A DNA stretch of 64,000 bases from Burkholderiaceae bacterium (GTDB lineage: Bacteria; Pseudomonadota; Gammaproteobacteria; Burkholderiales; Burkholderiaceae_C), in assembly GCA_024235915.1 (NCBI GenBank), contig JACKLO010000007.1, positions 496,001 through 560,000 of the forward strand, read 5' to 3'. Position 1 is the stretch's first letter; the number at the start of each line of letters is the position of its first letter. The notes under the pieces are model-generated. The model made no database searches, had not been told where the DNA came from, and saw only the letters and a list, made by a program, of their open reading frames with translations. This document shows positions 40,174-49,214 of the stretch, piece by piece. Both the position numbers and the translations under genes were made by a program.

Positions 40174-40530
40174 ATGAAAGAACGGTTGGCCGGTGAGTTG
40201 CGGTTGCAGATTCACACAGACGAGGTCTCAAGCCAGGCCATAGCCGCGCTCAGAACCGAGTGCGAAGCGCTCGCGCCGAGGCTTGCTGGCGCACTCGACT
40301 TGAGGTTTGAGGAAGGAGAAGACGAAGGTAAGTACCTCAACATCGTCTTCGACTCGCATTCGCCACAAGATCTGTGGCCTGAGATCAAGGCAGCCTTGTA
40401 CCTTTCGGCTGCCCACGGACCAACGCTACGTACCAAATCAATGGCGCTGCGGACTGGCGAGGACGGATGGAACGACTATGTTCTTCTCTATCACTATGAC
40501 TCAACCGTTCCCGTCGAGCGCCTGCAGTGA
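40174..40530 (+). CDS. Slot 53: hypothetical protein
   Basis: 118 residues from ATG 40174. Soluble alpha/beta: LRLQIHTDEVSSQAIAALRTECE, LDLRFEEGEDEGKYLNIVFD, WNDYVLLYHYDSTVPV. No family recognised; resembles immunity-protein-sized domains only in length. Confidence 0.65.
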   Translation: MKERLAGELRLQIHTDEVSSQAIAALRTECEALAPRLAGALDLRFEEGEDEGKYLNIVFDSHSPQDLWPEIKAALYLSAAHGPTLRTKSMALRTGEDGWNDYVLLYHYDSTVPVERLQ

Positions 40531-40531
40531 G

Positions 40532-40660
40532 GCCTAACCCCTCGCTCAAGCTGACCCGCTACGGCAGGCACTGTAAGCCCGGGCTGAGGCACACTGTGCA
40601 TCATCTCAGCCCGGGCTTACAGTGCCCGCCTCCGCGGGCAGCTTAGCTCGAACGTTAGGC
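40532..40660 (+). other. attC, slot 53 (type G)
   Basis: 129 bp; pentamers CTCAC/GTGAG complementary. Confidence 0.95.
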
Positions 40661-40675
40661 GTCGCAGGAGACCCT

Positions 40676-41164
40676 GTGCCACGGTTCATCGTCATTGCAA
40701 CCGCATTGATCGGGATGATCTTTGTCATCCTGCTCGGCTCGCAGCTGCCAGACACGGTAGCGTCTCACTTTGGTGCGTCAGGCAAGCCAGACGGCAGCGC
40801 CTCAAGGGAGTTCTTCGTCATCGGCATGGCTGTACTGAATGGGGCGGTTCCTGCCCTTATTTGGTGGCTGCAAGACAGAGCTATACAGCATGGCAAGGCA
40901 AAGGTGCCAAACCGTGAGTTTTGGTTTTCTGCCGAGCGAAGGCAAGCCGCAGTGGCCTGGCTTCGTGGTCACGCAGCATTCTTCTCTGTCGCCACCTCGG
41001 TCTTCCTTTCGTTCGTGTTCTGGCTCATGGTCCGTGCGAACAAACATGAGCCCGCGGAATTTGAGGTGTCATTGTTGTGGACAGCACTCGCGGCATACAT
41101 CGCAGGGGCAGTGGCGTGGGCAATCGCTCCGCATGTACGGTTCCGGGCCAAAAGCGACGCCTAA
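40676..41164 (+). CDS. Slot 54: DUF1648-type membrane protein
   Basis: 162 residues from GTG 40676. PRFIVIATALIGMIFVILLG, then LPDTVASHFGASGKPDGSAS, the conserved DUF1648 segment after the first helix, then three more helices. This domain is found in proteins related to the SdpI/YhdC group. TAA supplied by attC. Confidence 0.82.
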   Translation: MPRFIVIATALIGMIFVILLGSQLPDTVASHFGASGKPDGSASREFFVIGMAVLNGAVPALIWWLQDRAIQHGKAKVPNREFWFSAERRQAAVAWLRGHAAFFSVATSVFLSFVFWLMVRANKHEPAEFEVSLLWTALAAYIAGAVAWAIAPHVRFRAKSDA

Positions 41165-41284
41165 CCCCTCGTTGCAGCCGACGCGCAACGGCATGGCGCT
41201 TGGCCCGTGCAACGCCTCTGTCTATCATGCGCCGCACGGGCAAAGCGCCATGCCGCTGCGCGCGGCTGAACTCGAACGTTAGGC
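41159..41284 (+). other. attC, slot 54 (type C variant)
   Basis: 126 bp; GTTGCAGCCGACGCGCAACGG combines C-type outer and A-type inner left arm. Pentamers GTCGC/GCGAC complementary. Confidence 0.93.
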
Positions 41285-41300
41285 GTCACAGGGGAGCCGA

Positions 41301-41846
41301 GTGACGCACCAAAGCTACTGTCTCAACAAGCACGAAGGCCAAATGGCGCATTTGCACAAGATCTCGTTCTGGTATCTGACGCTTTTCATTCTTTTCAGCG
41401 TCGGTCAAGACTTTCAAACTGCCCTTACGTTCTCGAGATCGACTGACTACGCGATCTTTGAGTCTGCTGGACTGAATGGCGTGTTTGTTGTTTGCCTTAC
41501 GGTCACACTCGTTCTCGACCTTGCCGCGTCTTACTTCGTGCTAAGGCCGCGAGTCATAGGCTTCTGGGTCATCCTAGTGGCCCTTGCGTTCGCTGCGATC
41601 TATAACATTGCCGTCTTTGGTTTGGCCAGCGGGGACCTCGAGGCAACCAAAGCGGCCTACATGGCCTCTCGCGAGGTACGTGGATTTCCAGCGAATCCCG
41701 AGACAGCCAACAAAGTCTTCAGCCCAGAGGGAATGAAGGCGACACTGGGAATCTCCCTCTTCTTTGCACTGTCGTCACTCGGCTCGCTTGCGTTAAACCG
41801 GTGGCGCTTCTTTCCTCGCGAACAGTCGCAGGCCGAGACCGAGTGA
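41301..41846 (+). CDS. Slot 55: four-helix membrane protein, intact copy
   Basis: 181 residues from GTG 41301 (ATG 41343, MAHLHKISFWYLTLF, is a plausible shorter start). Helices at about 21-37, 56-78, 86-108 and 150-166, with a periplasmic or cytosolic loop EATKAAYMASREVRGFPAN. The frameshifted twin is in slot 7. Confidence 0.75.
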   Translation: MTHQSYCLNKHEGQMAHLHKISFWYLTLFILFSVGQDFQTALTFSRSTDYAIFESAGLNGVFVVCLTVTLVLDLAASYFVLRPRVIGFWVILVALAFAAIYNIAVFGLASGDLEATKAAYMASREVRGFPANPETANKVFSPEGMKATLGISLFFALSSLGSLALNRWRFFPREQSQAETE

Positions 41847-41847
41847 C

Positions 41848-41976
41848 GCCTAACACCTCGCTCAAGCGCCGACGCACAACGGCACGGCACCTGGCCCGCG
41901 AGGCGCTCACTGTGTATCCTGCGCTTCGCGGGCCAGGCGCCGCGCCGCTGCGCGCGGCTTAGCTCGAACGTTAGGC
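41848..41976 (+). other. attC, slot 55 (type A)
   Basis: 129 bp, same sequence as slot 7; pentamers GTCAC/GTGAC complementary. Confidence 0.95.
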
Positions 41977-42011
41977 CGCACTAAAGCGCCACATCTCGTA
42001 CTCTCGCCCAA

Positions 42012-42323
42012 ATGCATCCAGCATTCCTACTCGTCGGAATAGCCCTAATCGTTGCGCTGTTTGGCTATGTGCGCCTCCACGCCTATGGTTCTGGCCGCGC
42101 TGTTGAGATGGGAATGAAGCCACACGAAGCCAGATCAGGGCGATCCGACGATAGCGGTGGCACTGCCTTTGATCAGCAGATCGCAACCGAAGTGATCACG
42201 GGCCGCTACAGAACCGACGATCCCAAGCTCCTTCGCTTGGCTCGCACCGCAAGAGCACTGAACTTGATCTCCTTTCTAACCTTGGCCGTTGCCGTTGCGT
42301 GGCTCGCCATGTCGCCAGGGTGA
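42012..42323 (+). CDS. Slot 56: small two-helix membrane protein
   Basis: 103 residues from ATG 42012. Helices at about 4-21 and 84-99 flank a polar domain (HEARSGRSDDSGGTAFDQQIAT). Followed by 80 bp of noncoding trailer. Function unknown. Confidence 0.68.
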   Translation: MHPAFLLVGIALIVALFGYVRLHAYGSGRAVEMGMKPHEARSGRSDDSGGTAFDQQIATEVITGRYRTDDPKLLRLARTARALNLISFLTLAVAVAWLAMSPG

Positions 42324-42402
42324 CCGTCAGTTCAAGGCCCGTCGCGCCGCACATTGGTAGCGGCACTGTGTCAGTAGTTTTCTCGAAAGCCTCACAAGTG
42401 CG

Positions 42403-42533
42403 GCCTAACACCTCGCTCAAGCGCCGACGCGCTACGGCAGGCGGCGTAAGCCTGGGCTGCGGCCTATGAGGCATCATCGCAGCCCAGGCTTACGCCGCCC
42501 GCCTCCGCGCGCGGCTTAGCTCGAACGTTAGGC
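42403..42533 (+). other. attC, slot 56 (type B)
   Basis: 131 bp; pentamers CGCAC/GTGCG complementary. Confidence 0.95.
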
Positions 42534-42908
42534 CGCACATTTGCCTGACATTGCAAAGCTCGATGCAATGGCGAACGCTGTATCAAGTTCGTGCTGGTCA
42601 TCGTGGCAACGGCGCGTATCTGGTGTCGCAGTTCCAGGCCGCGCAAGGCGCGGCGCGGTCGCGGAGCGCCCGGTCATGAATTGCTGCTGCAGCAGCGCGG
42701 GACTGCTGCGCTCGTGGTGCGCAAGTGAAGAGGGCAGGCGCTCAGTGCCATCGAGAAGAACAACACGGTCAGTTCGTGGAGCCGCGCTGCGCGCGGAACG
42801 CGTTGTCTGCGTCGGTCCTCGCTCTGCCGGCTCCGCGCTCGAAACGCTGGTTGCCAGCGCGGGTGCGGTTCAATCGGTCTGCGCAGTAGGCAGGCGCCCA
42901 AGAGTGCG
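42534..42908 (+). repeat. Slot 57: ORF-less cassette, NC1 copy
   Basis: Full length, roughly three-quarters identical to copy 1. The middle hairpin is kept as GGTCGCGGAGCGCCC with one altered pair. Confidence 0.65.
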
Positions 42909-43034
42909 GCCTAACCCGTCGTTCAAGCGGAGCCGCACCGGCATGTCACTTGGCCCGTGCAACGCCTTGGTTTATCGTGCGCCGCACGGGCCAAGCGCCA
43001 TGCCGCCGCGGCCCGCTTAACTCCAACGTTAGGC
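42909..43034 (+). other. attC, slot 57 (type D)
   Basis: 126 bp; pentamers CGCAC/GTGCG complementary. Confidence 0.95.
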
Positions 43035-43230
43035 CTCACAGTGGGGCCAGCCTTTGAGCTCGCAAAGCCGCGAATTCAGAAGGCCATCCCATGAATCGCA
43101 GGCCCCGAGAACTTACCCGTAAGGGTTCGCCAAGAGACCGGGGTACATTGCTGCGAATATGAGCAGGAATCTGGTCGCTTCACCGGTTTGATTCCTGAGC
43201 TTTTGGTGGTGTCAGCTTTGTATCGTTGAC
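43035..43230 (+). repeat. Slot 58: ORF-less element NC2 copy 2, ending in an attI-like core
   Basis: About 90% identical to 15062-15257. The CAGGAATC...GATTCCTG stem is unchanged while its loop differs, and the small ORF (43091-43162) is cut to 23 codons. Bases 43249-43358 downstream are the untranslated leader of slot 59. Confidence 0.6.
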
Positions 43231-43248
43231 GCCTACAGCACGTTAGGC
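43231..43248 (+). other. attI-like recombination core, copy 3
   Basis: GCCTACAGCACGTTAGGC, identical to copy 2. The next cassette (slot 59) starts directly after it, as if it had been inserted at an attI. Confidence 0.65.
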
Positions 43249-43358
43249 CGCGGAATCAGGGTCGTGCGGCGGCATTCGCGTCAACCCTAAGTCCGTGGCC
43301 CTAGCGGATAGAGAGAATCGCTTGCCGCGATGTTGCGGTGAGAACAAGCTAAGAAGCA

Positions 43359-43823
43359 ATGATCATTCTCAGGGTGGCCGCGCTAGCTATGGCGCTTGGA
43401 TCAGTTGGTTGTGCATCTATTGTCAACGAGACTACACAGCCAATGAAGCTAGAGACAAAGACCGAGCAAGGGAATCTGATTGCCAATGCTGAATGCACGA
43501 TCAGCAATGACTACGGATCGATTCAAGCAAAATCAGGGGCGACGGTACAAATTCGTCGATCAAGTAAAGATCTCGATGTGACCTGTAAAGATCCGACGAA
43601 TTCAGATGCCGTTGGGCGCGCAATCTCGCGTGCGAACGCCGGGCTTGCTGGAAATATCATTTTTGGTGGTGGGATCGGCGCGATCATTGACCACAACAAA
43701 GGTACCGCGTACACGTATCCCACGTGGATTCAGTTGGTCTTCGGCAAGACACTTGTCTTTGACCGTTCCGACGAGAAGGATGGTCAGCCTGTTCAGGGTC
43801 GAGCCCCTGAGCCGGCAAAGTGA
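43359..43823 (+). CDS. Slot 59: glycine-rich lipoprotein
   Basis: 154 residues from ATG 43359. Signal peptide with lipobox VGCA (Cys18), then CTISNDYGSIQAKSGATVQI, DLDVTCKDP and a glycine-rich hydrophobic segment (AGLAGNIIFGGGIGAIID). This layout occurs in many proteobacterial lipoproteins of unknown function. AT-richer than its surroundings. Confidence 0.75.
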   Translation: MIILRVAALAMALGSVGCASIVNETTQPMKLETKTEQGNLIANAECTISNDYGSIQAKSGATVQIRRSSKDLDVTCKDPTNSDAVGRAISRANAGLAGNIIFGGGIGAIIDHNKGTAYTYPTWIQLVFGKTLVFDRSDEKDGQPVQGRAPEPAK

Positions 43824-43828
43824 CCGCG

Positions 43829-43959
43829 GCCTAACCCCTCGCTCAAGCGCCGACGCGCTCCGGCAGGCGGCGTAAGCCTGGTCCGCGGCCTATGAGGCAT
43901 CATCGCGAACCAGGCTTACGCCGCCTGCCTGCGCGCGCGGCTTAGCTCGAACGTTAGGC
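43829..43959 (+). other. attC, slot 59 (type B)
   Basis: 131 bp; pentamers CGCGG/CCGCG complementary, the only such pair. Confidence 0.95.
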
Positions 43960-44018
43960 CGCACAAACAAGCGCAGTAGGATCTGCGCTGCCGAATTGAC
44001 CCAAGGCTGGACCACCGT

Positions 44019-44465
44019 ATGCGCCTCATGTTCACCAAAGGCTCGGGCAAGTATGACCAGATGCGGGCTATTCGCCCAGACGGAACGTCAGAGGTAATTG
44101 ACAGCCCGAAGCAACGAATCATCCCTCATGACATGGTTCACTACGCCGTGGAGCACACCCTGGCATCCAGGGGCTTCCTTGGCAGAGTCAAGGAAGGAGA
44201 GTCCGCCTCGTTTCAGATGCTGGCCGAAGACCAGAGTGACTCGGTCGAGCGTCTTGTCGAAGTCTTCCAGGGCGATGAATGGTCAGGAGGCGCAACGCCA
44301 CCCGCAGATATGCTGGAGCTGTACAAGGTCACCTGCGGAGCTCGGTCCTGCTCCATGCTGCCGGTCAATCAGGAAGCCATCATTGCAGTCCGAGTGGCAA
44401 TTGCGAACCTCTCTGCACAGTGGCATGCCTTGCCAGTCGGTCAATCACTCGAACTTGTTTTGTAG
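44019..44465 (+). CDS. Slot 60: hypothetical soluble protein
   Basis: 148 residues from ATG 44019. RLMFTKGSGKYDQMRAIRPDG, IIPHDMVHYAVEHTLASRGFLGRV and WHALPVGQSLELVL. The conserved-looking PHDMVHYAVE segment resembles a hypothetical protein family seen in environmental bacteria. No function. Confidence 0.68.
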   Translation: MRLMFTKGSGKYDQMRAIRPDGTSEVIDSPKQRIIPHDMVHYAVEHTLASRGFLGRVKEGESASFQMLAEDQSDSVERLVEVFQGDEWSGGATPPADMLELYKVTCGARSCSMLPVNQEAIIAVRVAIANLSAQWHALPVGQSLELVL

Positions 44466-44478
44466 GCCGTTGAGTGCG

Positions 44479-44610
44479 GCCTAACCCCTCGCTCAACCCC
44501 CGACTCGCTACGGCAGGCAGCGTAAGGCTGGTCTGCGGCACTTCATGCATCATCGCGTACCAGCCTTACGCCGCCTGCCTCCGCTCGCGGGGTTAGCTCG
44601 AACGTTAGGC
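44479..44610 (+). other. attC, slot 60 (type B variant, 132 bp)
   Basis: CAACCCCCGACTCGC / GCTCGCGGGGTTAGC arms changed as a matched pair. Pentamers CGCAC/GTGCG complementary. Confidence 0.93.
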
Positions 44611-44666
44611 CGCACAGCCAGCGTTGTGGTCCGCGTTCTCCCTTTCTTCAACAGCAGAAAGAGCCT

Positions 44667-45170
44667 ATGAAGTTCGTGTCGACAGTAGCCTTACTGGCCG
44701 TTGCCACCGCGCTAACCGCAGGATGTGCAAGCTACGAGAAGCCGATTCCGGACAACTACACCGGACCGAAGGCAACCATTCGAGACAGTGGAGCCGTGCA
44801 GTCATCCAGCCTTGTTCACATCTTCGAGTTAACTCGGATCGATGGAAGAAAGCTTCGTGGTAGCGGCATTGCCACCGTAAGCGCGAACCAAGGACGAGGC
44901 TTCTCACAGACTCCGGTCATCTTGTCGAACGAAGTCCCGGCGAAGGCGCTGCGGATTCAGATAGAGGGCGCGACCATGTACGCTGCTCCTATTCTGGCGA
45001 TGACGAACCCAACCTGCCGCGTGGGCGGTGAGGTGGAGCTGAATGCTGAACCAGGAAAGACCTATGTAGTAACTGGCAAGCTCGCAGCGGAAACCTGCGA
45101 GGTCTGGGTGCAAGATGCTGCGACCGGGGCCGAAGTGACCACTAAGGTAAAGAGCAAGGGCACCAAATAG
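44667..45170 (+). CDS. Slot 61: lipoprotein of unknown function
   Basis: 167 residues from ATG 44667. Signal peptide with lipobox TAGC (Cys20). The mature domain is beta-rich: SLVHIFELTRIDGRKLRGSG, CRVGGEVELNAEPGKTYVVTG. The pattern resembles bacterial lipoproteins with carboxypeptidase-regulatory-like folds, but the family is not certain. Confidence 0.75.
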   Translation: MKFVSTVALLAVATALTAGCASYEKPIPDNYTGPKATIRDSGAVQSSSLVHIFELTRIDGRKLRGSGIATVSANQGRGFSQTPVILSNEVPAKALRIQIEGATMYAAPILAMTNPTCRVGGEVELNAEPGKTYVVTGKLAAETCEVWVQDAATGAEVTTKVKSKGTK

Positions 45171-45183
45171 GTCGCAGAGTGCG

Positions 45184-45312
45184 GCCTAACCCCTCGCTCA
45201 AGCGCCGACGTGCCACGGCAGGCCGTCTTGCCCGCGCGGCCGTGTTTGTTCATCATCGTCCCCGCGGGCAAGCCGCCCTGCCGCGTCACGCGGCTTAGCT
45301 CGAACGTTAGGC
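45184..45312 (+). other. attC, slot 61 (type H)
   Basis: 129 bp; pentamers CGCAC/GTGCG complementary. Confidence 0.95.
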
Positions 45313-45333
45313 ATCACAGAAGGCCCTCACCTC

Positions 45334-45973
45334 ATGCCCGCTACGCACCCGGAATTCGCTGCTGAGTTTCTTGAGAACTACCTCAAGTTCGGGCTCGGAT
45401 CAATGCCGAAGGCAGATGTCGATGCCTTGGTCATGGCGCTGCTAGACAAGCATGGTTATGGTGGATCGGGGCCGATGGCATCTCTCAGCAACCAAACCGT
45501 CAGCGAACGACTTCGTACACCGGTCGCGAAAGTGAAGAAGCTCCGGTATGACGCTGCCCTAAAGTTTGGGGGCAGAGTCGAGGACCAGGCGAGGGGGCGT
45601 CTACTTGCGGCACTGGCGGTCGCAACTCTCGAGCCCCAAGACGAGAAGGTCTGTCTTGTTATCGAAGACGCGCTCGCAAAAAAACTGGCTTCAAGGTCAA
45701 CTAAAGACTCACCAACAGATCTTCGACCACTCGTTTAACACTGAGATCATCAAAGTATCGGCGACCGGCTTATTCGCCGTCCTCGAAAAGCTGTTCGACA
45801 AGAAGCAACTGCAGGCATTTCAGAAGGGCTACGAGGCTGCGAAGAAGGGCCAGACTACAGCAGAAAGAGTCAAGCTCTTCAAAGACTTGGCTCGCCAGTT
45901 TGCGGAAGGTGCTGCCGCAGCGGCCGGCGGAGGTGTTATGGCCATTGTGAAGGCGCATCTCGGTATGCCGTGA
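45334..45973 (+). pseudogene. Slot 62: hypothetical gene interrupted in an A7 tract
   Basis: From ATG 45334 the frame reads to ...VIEDALAKK and then slips at GCAAAAAAACTGG (about 45677). The frame one base on continues NWLQGQLKTHQQIFDHSFNTEIIKVSATGLFAVLEKLF...IVKAHLGMP to TGA 45971-45973. With one A fewer this is a protein of about 212 residues, all-helical, with a WHD-like middle (LSNQTVSERLRTPVAKVKKL). Decay, error or, less likely, +1 frameshifting. Confidence 0.6.
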
Positions 45974-45978
45974 GTGAT

Positions 45979-46109
45979 GCCTAACCCCTCGCTCAAGCGC
46001 CGACGCGCTCCGGCAGGCGGCGTAAGCCTGGTTCGCGGTCTATGAGGCATCATCTCGAACCAGGCTTACGCCGCCTGCCTGCGCGCGCGGCTTAGCTCGA
46101 ACGTTAGGC
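45979..46109 (+). other. attC, slot 62 (type B)
   Basis: 131 bp; pentamers ATCAC/GTGAT complementary. Confidence 0.95.
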
Positions 46110-46124
46110 GGCACGAGGGACCCC

Positions 46125-46682
46125 ATGCCTGCCTCAGAAGCGTCGCTTGAAGTCCAAATTCGCGAAGCAACGTACGACGATCCGCTGTGCCTGTCGGTGC
46201 TGGCTATGCAAGTCTTTCTGGACACCTACGCCACGCAAGGGATCAGGCCTGCCATCGCGCGCGAGGTCCTGTCTGGGTACTCGGAGGCAGTCTTCAGGGG
46301 CGCGGTCACCGACGAGATGGCGCGCATTCACGTGGCTGAGGTGAGCGGGCACTTGGTAGGTTTTGCCCACGTCACTTTGGGTGCTCAGCATGAGCTTTCT
46401 CCACCGGGGAACCAATCTGAGTTGCTGCGCCTGTATGTCCAAGAGCCATTCGTTGGGCAGGGCATCGGAACCATGCTGCTCGCGCAGGCTGAAGCCGCTG
46501 CGGCGCAGGGCGGAAGCACCGTGCTTTGGCTCACACCGTGGGTGCATAACCACCGGGCACTTCAGTTCTACAAGCGCCGTGGCTATGAGGACTATGGGCT
46601 CACCCAGTTTGTCTTCGAGGGGGAGTCGCATGACAACAGGCTCTATGCCAAGCACATTGCCGCTGCGCCGAGTGCCGCCTAA
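46125..46682 (+). CDS. Slot 63: GNAT acetyltransferase
   Basis: 185 residues from ATG 46125. VQIREATYDDPLCLSVLAMQ, LLRLYVQEPFVGQGIGTMLL (acetyl-CoA loop) and HNHRALQFYKRRGYEDYG. Longer than the other GNAT cassettes. Acceptor unknown. TAA supplied by attC. Confidence 0.9.
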   Translation: MPASEASLEVQIREATYDDPLCLSVLAMQVFLDTYATQGIRPAIAREVLSGYSEAVFRGAVTDEMARIHVAEVSGHLVGFAHVTLGAQHELSPPGNQSELLRLYVQEPFVGQGIGTMLLAQAEAAAAQGGSTVLWLTPWVHNHRALQFYKRRGYEDYGLTQFVFEGESHDNRLYAKHIAAAPSAA

Positions 46683-46805
46683 CCCCTCGCTCAAGCGCCG
46701 ACGCGCAACGGCACGGCACCTGGCCCGCAAAGCGCTGTTGTTCTATCCTGCGCTTCGCGGGCCAGGTGCCGCGCCGTCGCGCGCGGCTTAGCTCGAACGT
46801 TAGGC
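46677..46805 (+). other. attC, slot 63 (type A)
   Basis: 129 bp; pentamers GGCAC/GTGCC complementary. Confidence 0.95.
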
Positions 46806-46810
46806 GTCAC

Positions 46811-47302
46811 ATGAGGCCCCTCAGCACGCGTCGCGCAGCACTAGTTTTGGCGCCGCTCTTTGCGGTTCTGCTTGGAGTGCTCTTGTACCTTCAGGACACC
46901 AAGCCGCGCGGTAGCATTCGCGAGGTTGAAGGGGAGATCGTGAGTCAAACGCCGATCACAACAACGGGCAAGCTCACGGGTTTCCGAATTTGCGTGGGTA
47001 GCGAGGCGCGGACCTTCACCTACCAGGATCCTGACCCCGATGTTGAGCGTGTTTGGCAGATCGTTACCGGCGCAACACACGCGCTCGTGCAGTACTCGGA
47101 AGGTCCAGGCAAGAACCCTGTTCTATGGGGCCTGGCAGTAAACGGCGAAGTACTTGCCACGCCCGCTCAGCTCGAAGTTGCAAGGAGCAGTCGGTACTTC
47201 CTCTACGTAGCTGGCTTCGCTCTCGCAGTTGGTGCCTTTATATGGGCGGTCTACGCTGGCCTAAGGGAGCGAAAGCTTCACACGGCATCTGCCGTGACGT
47301 GA
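46811..47302 (+). CDS. Slot 64: membrane protein with large extracytoplasmic loop
   Basis: 163 residues from ATG 46811, five bases after attC. Helix at about 9-27, a soluble beta domain of about 100 residues (EVEGEIVSQTPITTTGKLTG, FRICVGSEARTFTYQDPD) and a second helix at about 129-148. DUF3592-like layout is possible. Function unknown. Confidence 0.72.
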   Translation: MRPLSTRRAALVLAPLFAVLLGVLLYLQDTKPRGSIREVEGEIVSQTPITTTGKLTGFRICVGSEARTFTYQDPDPDVERVWQIVTGATHALVQYSEGPGKNPVLWGLAVNGEVLATPAQLEVARSSRYFLYVAGFALAVGAFIWAVYAGLRERKLHTASAVT

Positions 47303-47303
47303 C

Positions 47304-47432
47304 GCCTAACCCCTCGCTCAAGCGCCGACGCGCAACGGCACGGCACCTGGCCCGCGAAGCGCTCACTGTGTATCCTGCGCTTCGAGGGCCAGGCGCCGCG
47401 CCGCTGCGCGCGGCTTAGCTCGAACGTTAGGC
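47304..47432 (+). other. attC, slot 64 (type A)
   Basis: 129 bp; pentamers GTCAC/GTGAC complementary. Confidence 0.95.
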
Positions 47433-47479
47433 GTCGCATTCCCGCCTTCCGCGGTCTGAGGTTCATGGAGGAGGATCCT

Positions 47480-47953
47480 GTGAGTGAACACCAAGGCAAC
47501 ATCAACGGTCGTTGTAACTGTGGACACGCCCGTTTCTCCATCAAGGCACGACCGCTCTTTCGTGCGTACTGTCATTGCCTGATTTGTCAGGACTTTAATC
47601 AGGCGGATTTTGCAGACGTAACGGTCTTCCTTAAAAAGGACGTCTCAGTTGAGGATGAGAGCACGATCAGGTTCCGTGTCCACAAGCAGCCGCCACTGCT
47701 GAAGCGGGGTACCTGTGCCAAATGCGCCAAGCCTGCGGTTGAAAGGCTCTCCATTCCTCTTATGCCTCGCATGACGATTGTTCCAAGTGCGAACATTCAT
47801 GACCCAAGCCTGATGGTCAAGCCCGCTCTTCACATCTTCTATCACCGACGCAAAGCAGACGTACATGATGAACTGCCAAAGTACAGCGGCTTCCTAAGTA
47901 GCCAGATGCATTTTGGGATTGTCGCGTCGAAGGCAATGCTGCACAGGTCCTGA
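47480..47953 (+). CDS. Slot 65: GFA-family zinc protein
   Basis: 157 residues from GTG 47480, chosen because GGAGGAGG (47467-47474) sits five bases upstream; ATG 47465 would place that site inside the gene. NGRCNCGHARFSI, YCHCLICQDFNQ and GTCAKCAKPAVER give the zinc-binding cysteines. Diverged from slots 9 and 46. Confidence 0.8.
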   Translation: MSEHQGNINGRCNCGHARFSIKARPLFRAYCHCLICQDFNQADFADVTVFLKKDVSVEDESTIRFRVHKQPPLLKRGTCAKCAKPAVERLSIPLMPRMTIVPSANIHDPSLMVKPALHIFYHRRKADVHDELPKYSGFLSSQMHFGIVASKAMLHRS

Positions 47954-47993
47954 GAGGCATGAGAGCAAGCAAGGTGAAAGGTAGAACAGCGAC

Positions 47994-48122
47994 GCCTAAC
48001 CCCTCGCTCAAGCGCCGACGCGCTACGGCAGGACGCCTTGCCCGCGAAGCCGTGTTTGTTCATCATCGGCCACGCGGGCAAGGCGTCCTGCCTCCGCGCG
48101 CGGCTTAGCTCGAACGTTAGGC
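47994..48122 (+). other. attC, slot 65 (type H-like)
   Basis: 129 bp; inner arms GCAGGACGCCTTGCCCGC / GCGGGCAAGGCGTCCTGC pair perfectly. Pentamers GTCGC/GCGAC complementary. Confidence 0.95.
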
Positions 48123-48496
48123 CGCACAGGGGCCAGTGTTTGAAAGGCTCGCTGCAGTGGCAAAGGCCGCATCAAGTTCGTGTTGTCCATCGTGGCCGCA
48201 GTGCGCACCGGATGCCGCAGTTTCGGGCCGCAGCAAGGCGGCGGGCGCGGAGCGCCGCCGGTCATGAATTGCTGTGGCAGCAGCGTGGAACATCGGCGCT
48301 CGTGGTGCTCACATGAAGGAGGCAGGCGCTCGTTGCCACCGAGAAGAACAGCTCAGTCAGTTCGTGGACCCGCGCTGCGCGCGGAACGCGTCACTCACGT
48401 CAGTCCTCGCACTGACGGCGCCGCGCTCGAAGCGCTGGTCGTCAGTGCGGGTGCGGTTCAACCGGGCTGCGCGGCAGGCGGGCGCCCAAGAGTGCG
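48123..48496 (+). repeat. Slot 66: ORF-less cassette, NC1 copy
   Basis: Nearly identical to the slot 38 copy except around the middle hairpin, which reads GGCGGGCGCGGAGCGCCGCC here and still folds with changed pairs. Confidence 0.7.
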
Positions 48497-48622
48497 GCCT
48501 AACACGTCGTTCAAGCGGAGCCGCAACGGCGTGTCGCTTGGCCCGTGCAACGCCTTGGTTTATCGTGCGCCGCACGGGCCAAGCGCCACACCGCTGCGGC
48601 CCGCTTAACTCCAACGTTAGGC
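48497..48622 (+). other. attC, slot 66 (type D)
   Basis: 126 bp; pentamers CGCAC/GTGCG complementary. Confidence 0.95.
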
Positions 48623-48643
48623 CTCACACAACTCCTTGCCGCC

Positions 48644-48964
48644 ATGACTGTCGACCGATGGACGAACGCAGAGAAGCGCCGCGCTCGCGATGTGTTCGAA
48701 GCCGCAGCCAAGGCCGAGGAAGCCGAATTGCTGCGGCAGTTCAAGGCCAGAGCCGCGGCAGCGGAATCCATGGAAGCCGCTTGGTCAATGCAGCAATACT
48801 TGCAGAAGTCCGAGCGCGACTTTCAGAGGAAGTATGACTTCAGATACTCTGAGTTGCTTGTTGTTCTTGCTCGTCTAATTCGAGAAGGTAGAGTTGAGCG
48901 CCATAGCCTGGATGACTTGTCAGCTGATAAGCTCGCTGTCATCGACCAGATTCTGAGTCTTTAG
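48644..48964 (+). CDS. Slot 67: helical hypothetical protein
   Basis: 106 residues from ATG 48644. Almost entirely charged helix (AEKRRARDVFEAAAKAEEAELLRQFKARAAAAE), ending in a short domain (YSELLVVLARLIREGRV). Possibly a coiled-coil regulator. No family recognised. Confidence 0.65.
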   Translation: MTVDRWTNAEKRRARDVFEAAAKAEEAELLRQFKARAAAAESMEAAWSMQQYLQKSERDFQRKYDFRYSELLVVLARLIREGRVERHSLDDLSADKLAVIDQILSL

Positions 48965-49025
48965 CTCATCAAGTCCTCGGCCTGGAATCTGCAGCTGGCA
49001 TCAGTCGGAGAGTGTCACCAGTGAG

Positions 49026-49151
49026 GCCTAACCACTCGTTGCAGCCGACGGTCATCGGCATGGCGCTTGGCCCGCGAAGCGCCTTGGTTCATCATGGGCC
49101 TCGCGGGCCAAGCGCCATGCCGCTGCCCGCGGCTGAACTCGAACGTTAGGC
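49026..49151 (+). other. attC, slot 67 (type C)
   Basis: 126 bp; pentamers CTCAC/GTGAG complementary. Confidence 0.95.
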
Positions 49152-49214
49152 CGCACGGAGCTACTTCCTAAGCGACCTAGGGACCTCGGTCGAACAGCCA
49201 TCGCAAGAAGCTCA

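Noticed and set aside
45660..45700. Programmed -1 frameshift at the A7 run of slot 62
   Set aside because: The downstream frame is +1, not -1, relative to the upstream one, so the classical slippery heptamer mechanism does not fit. A one-base insertion is simpler.
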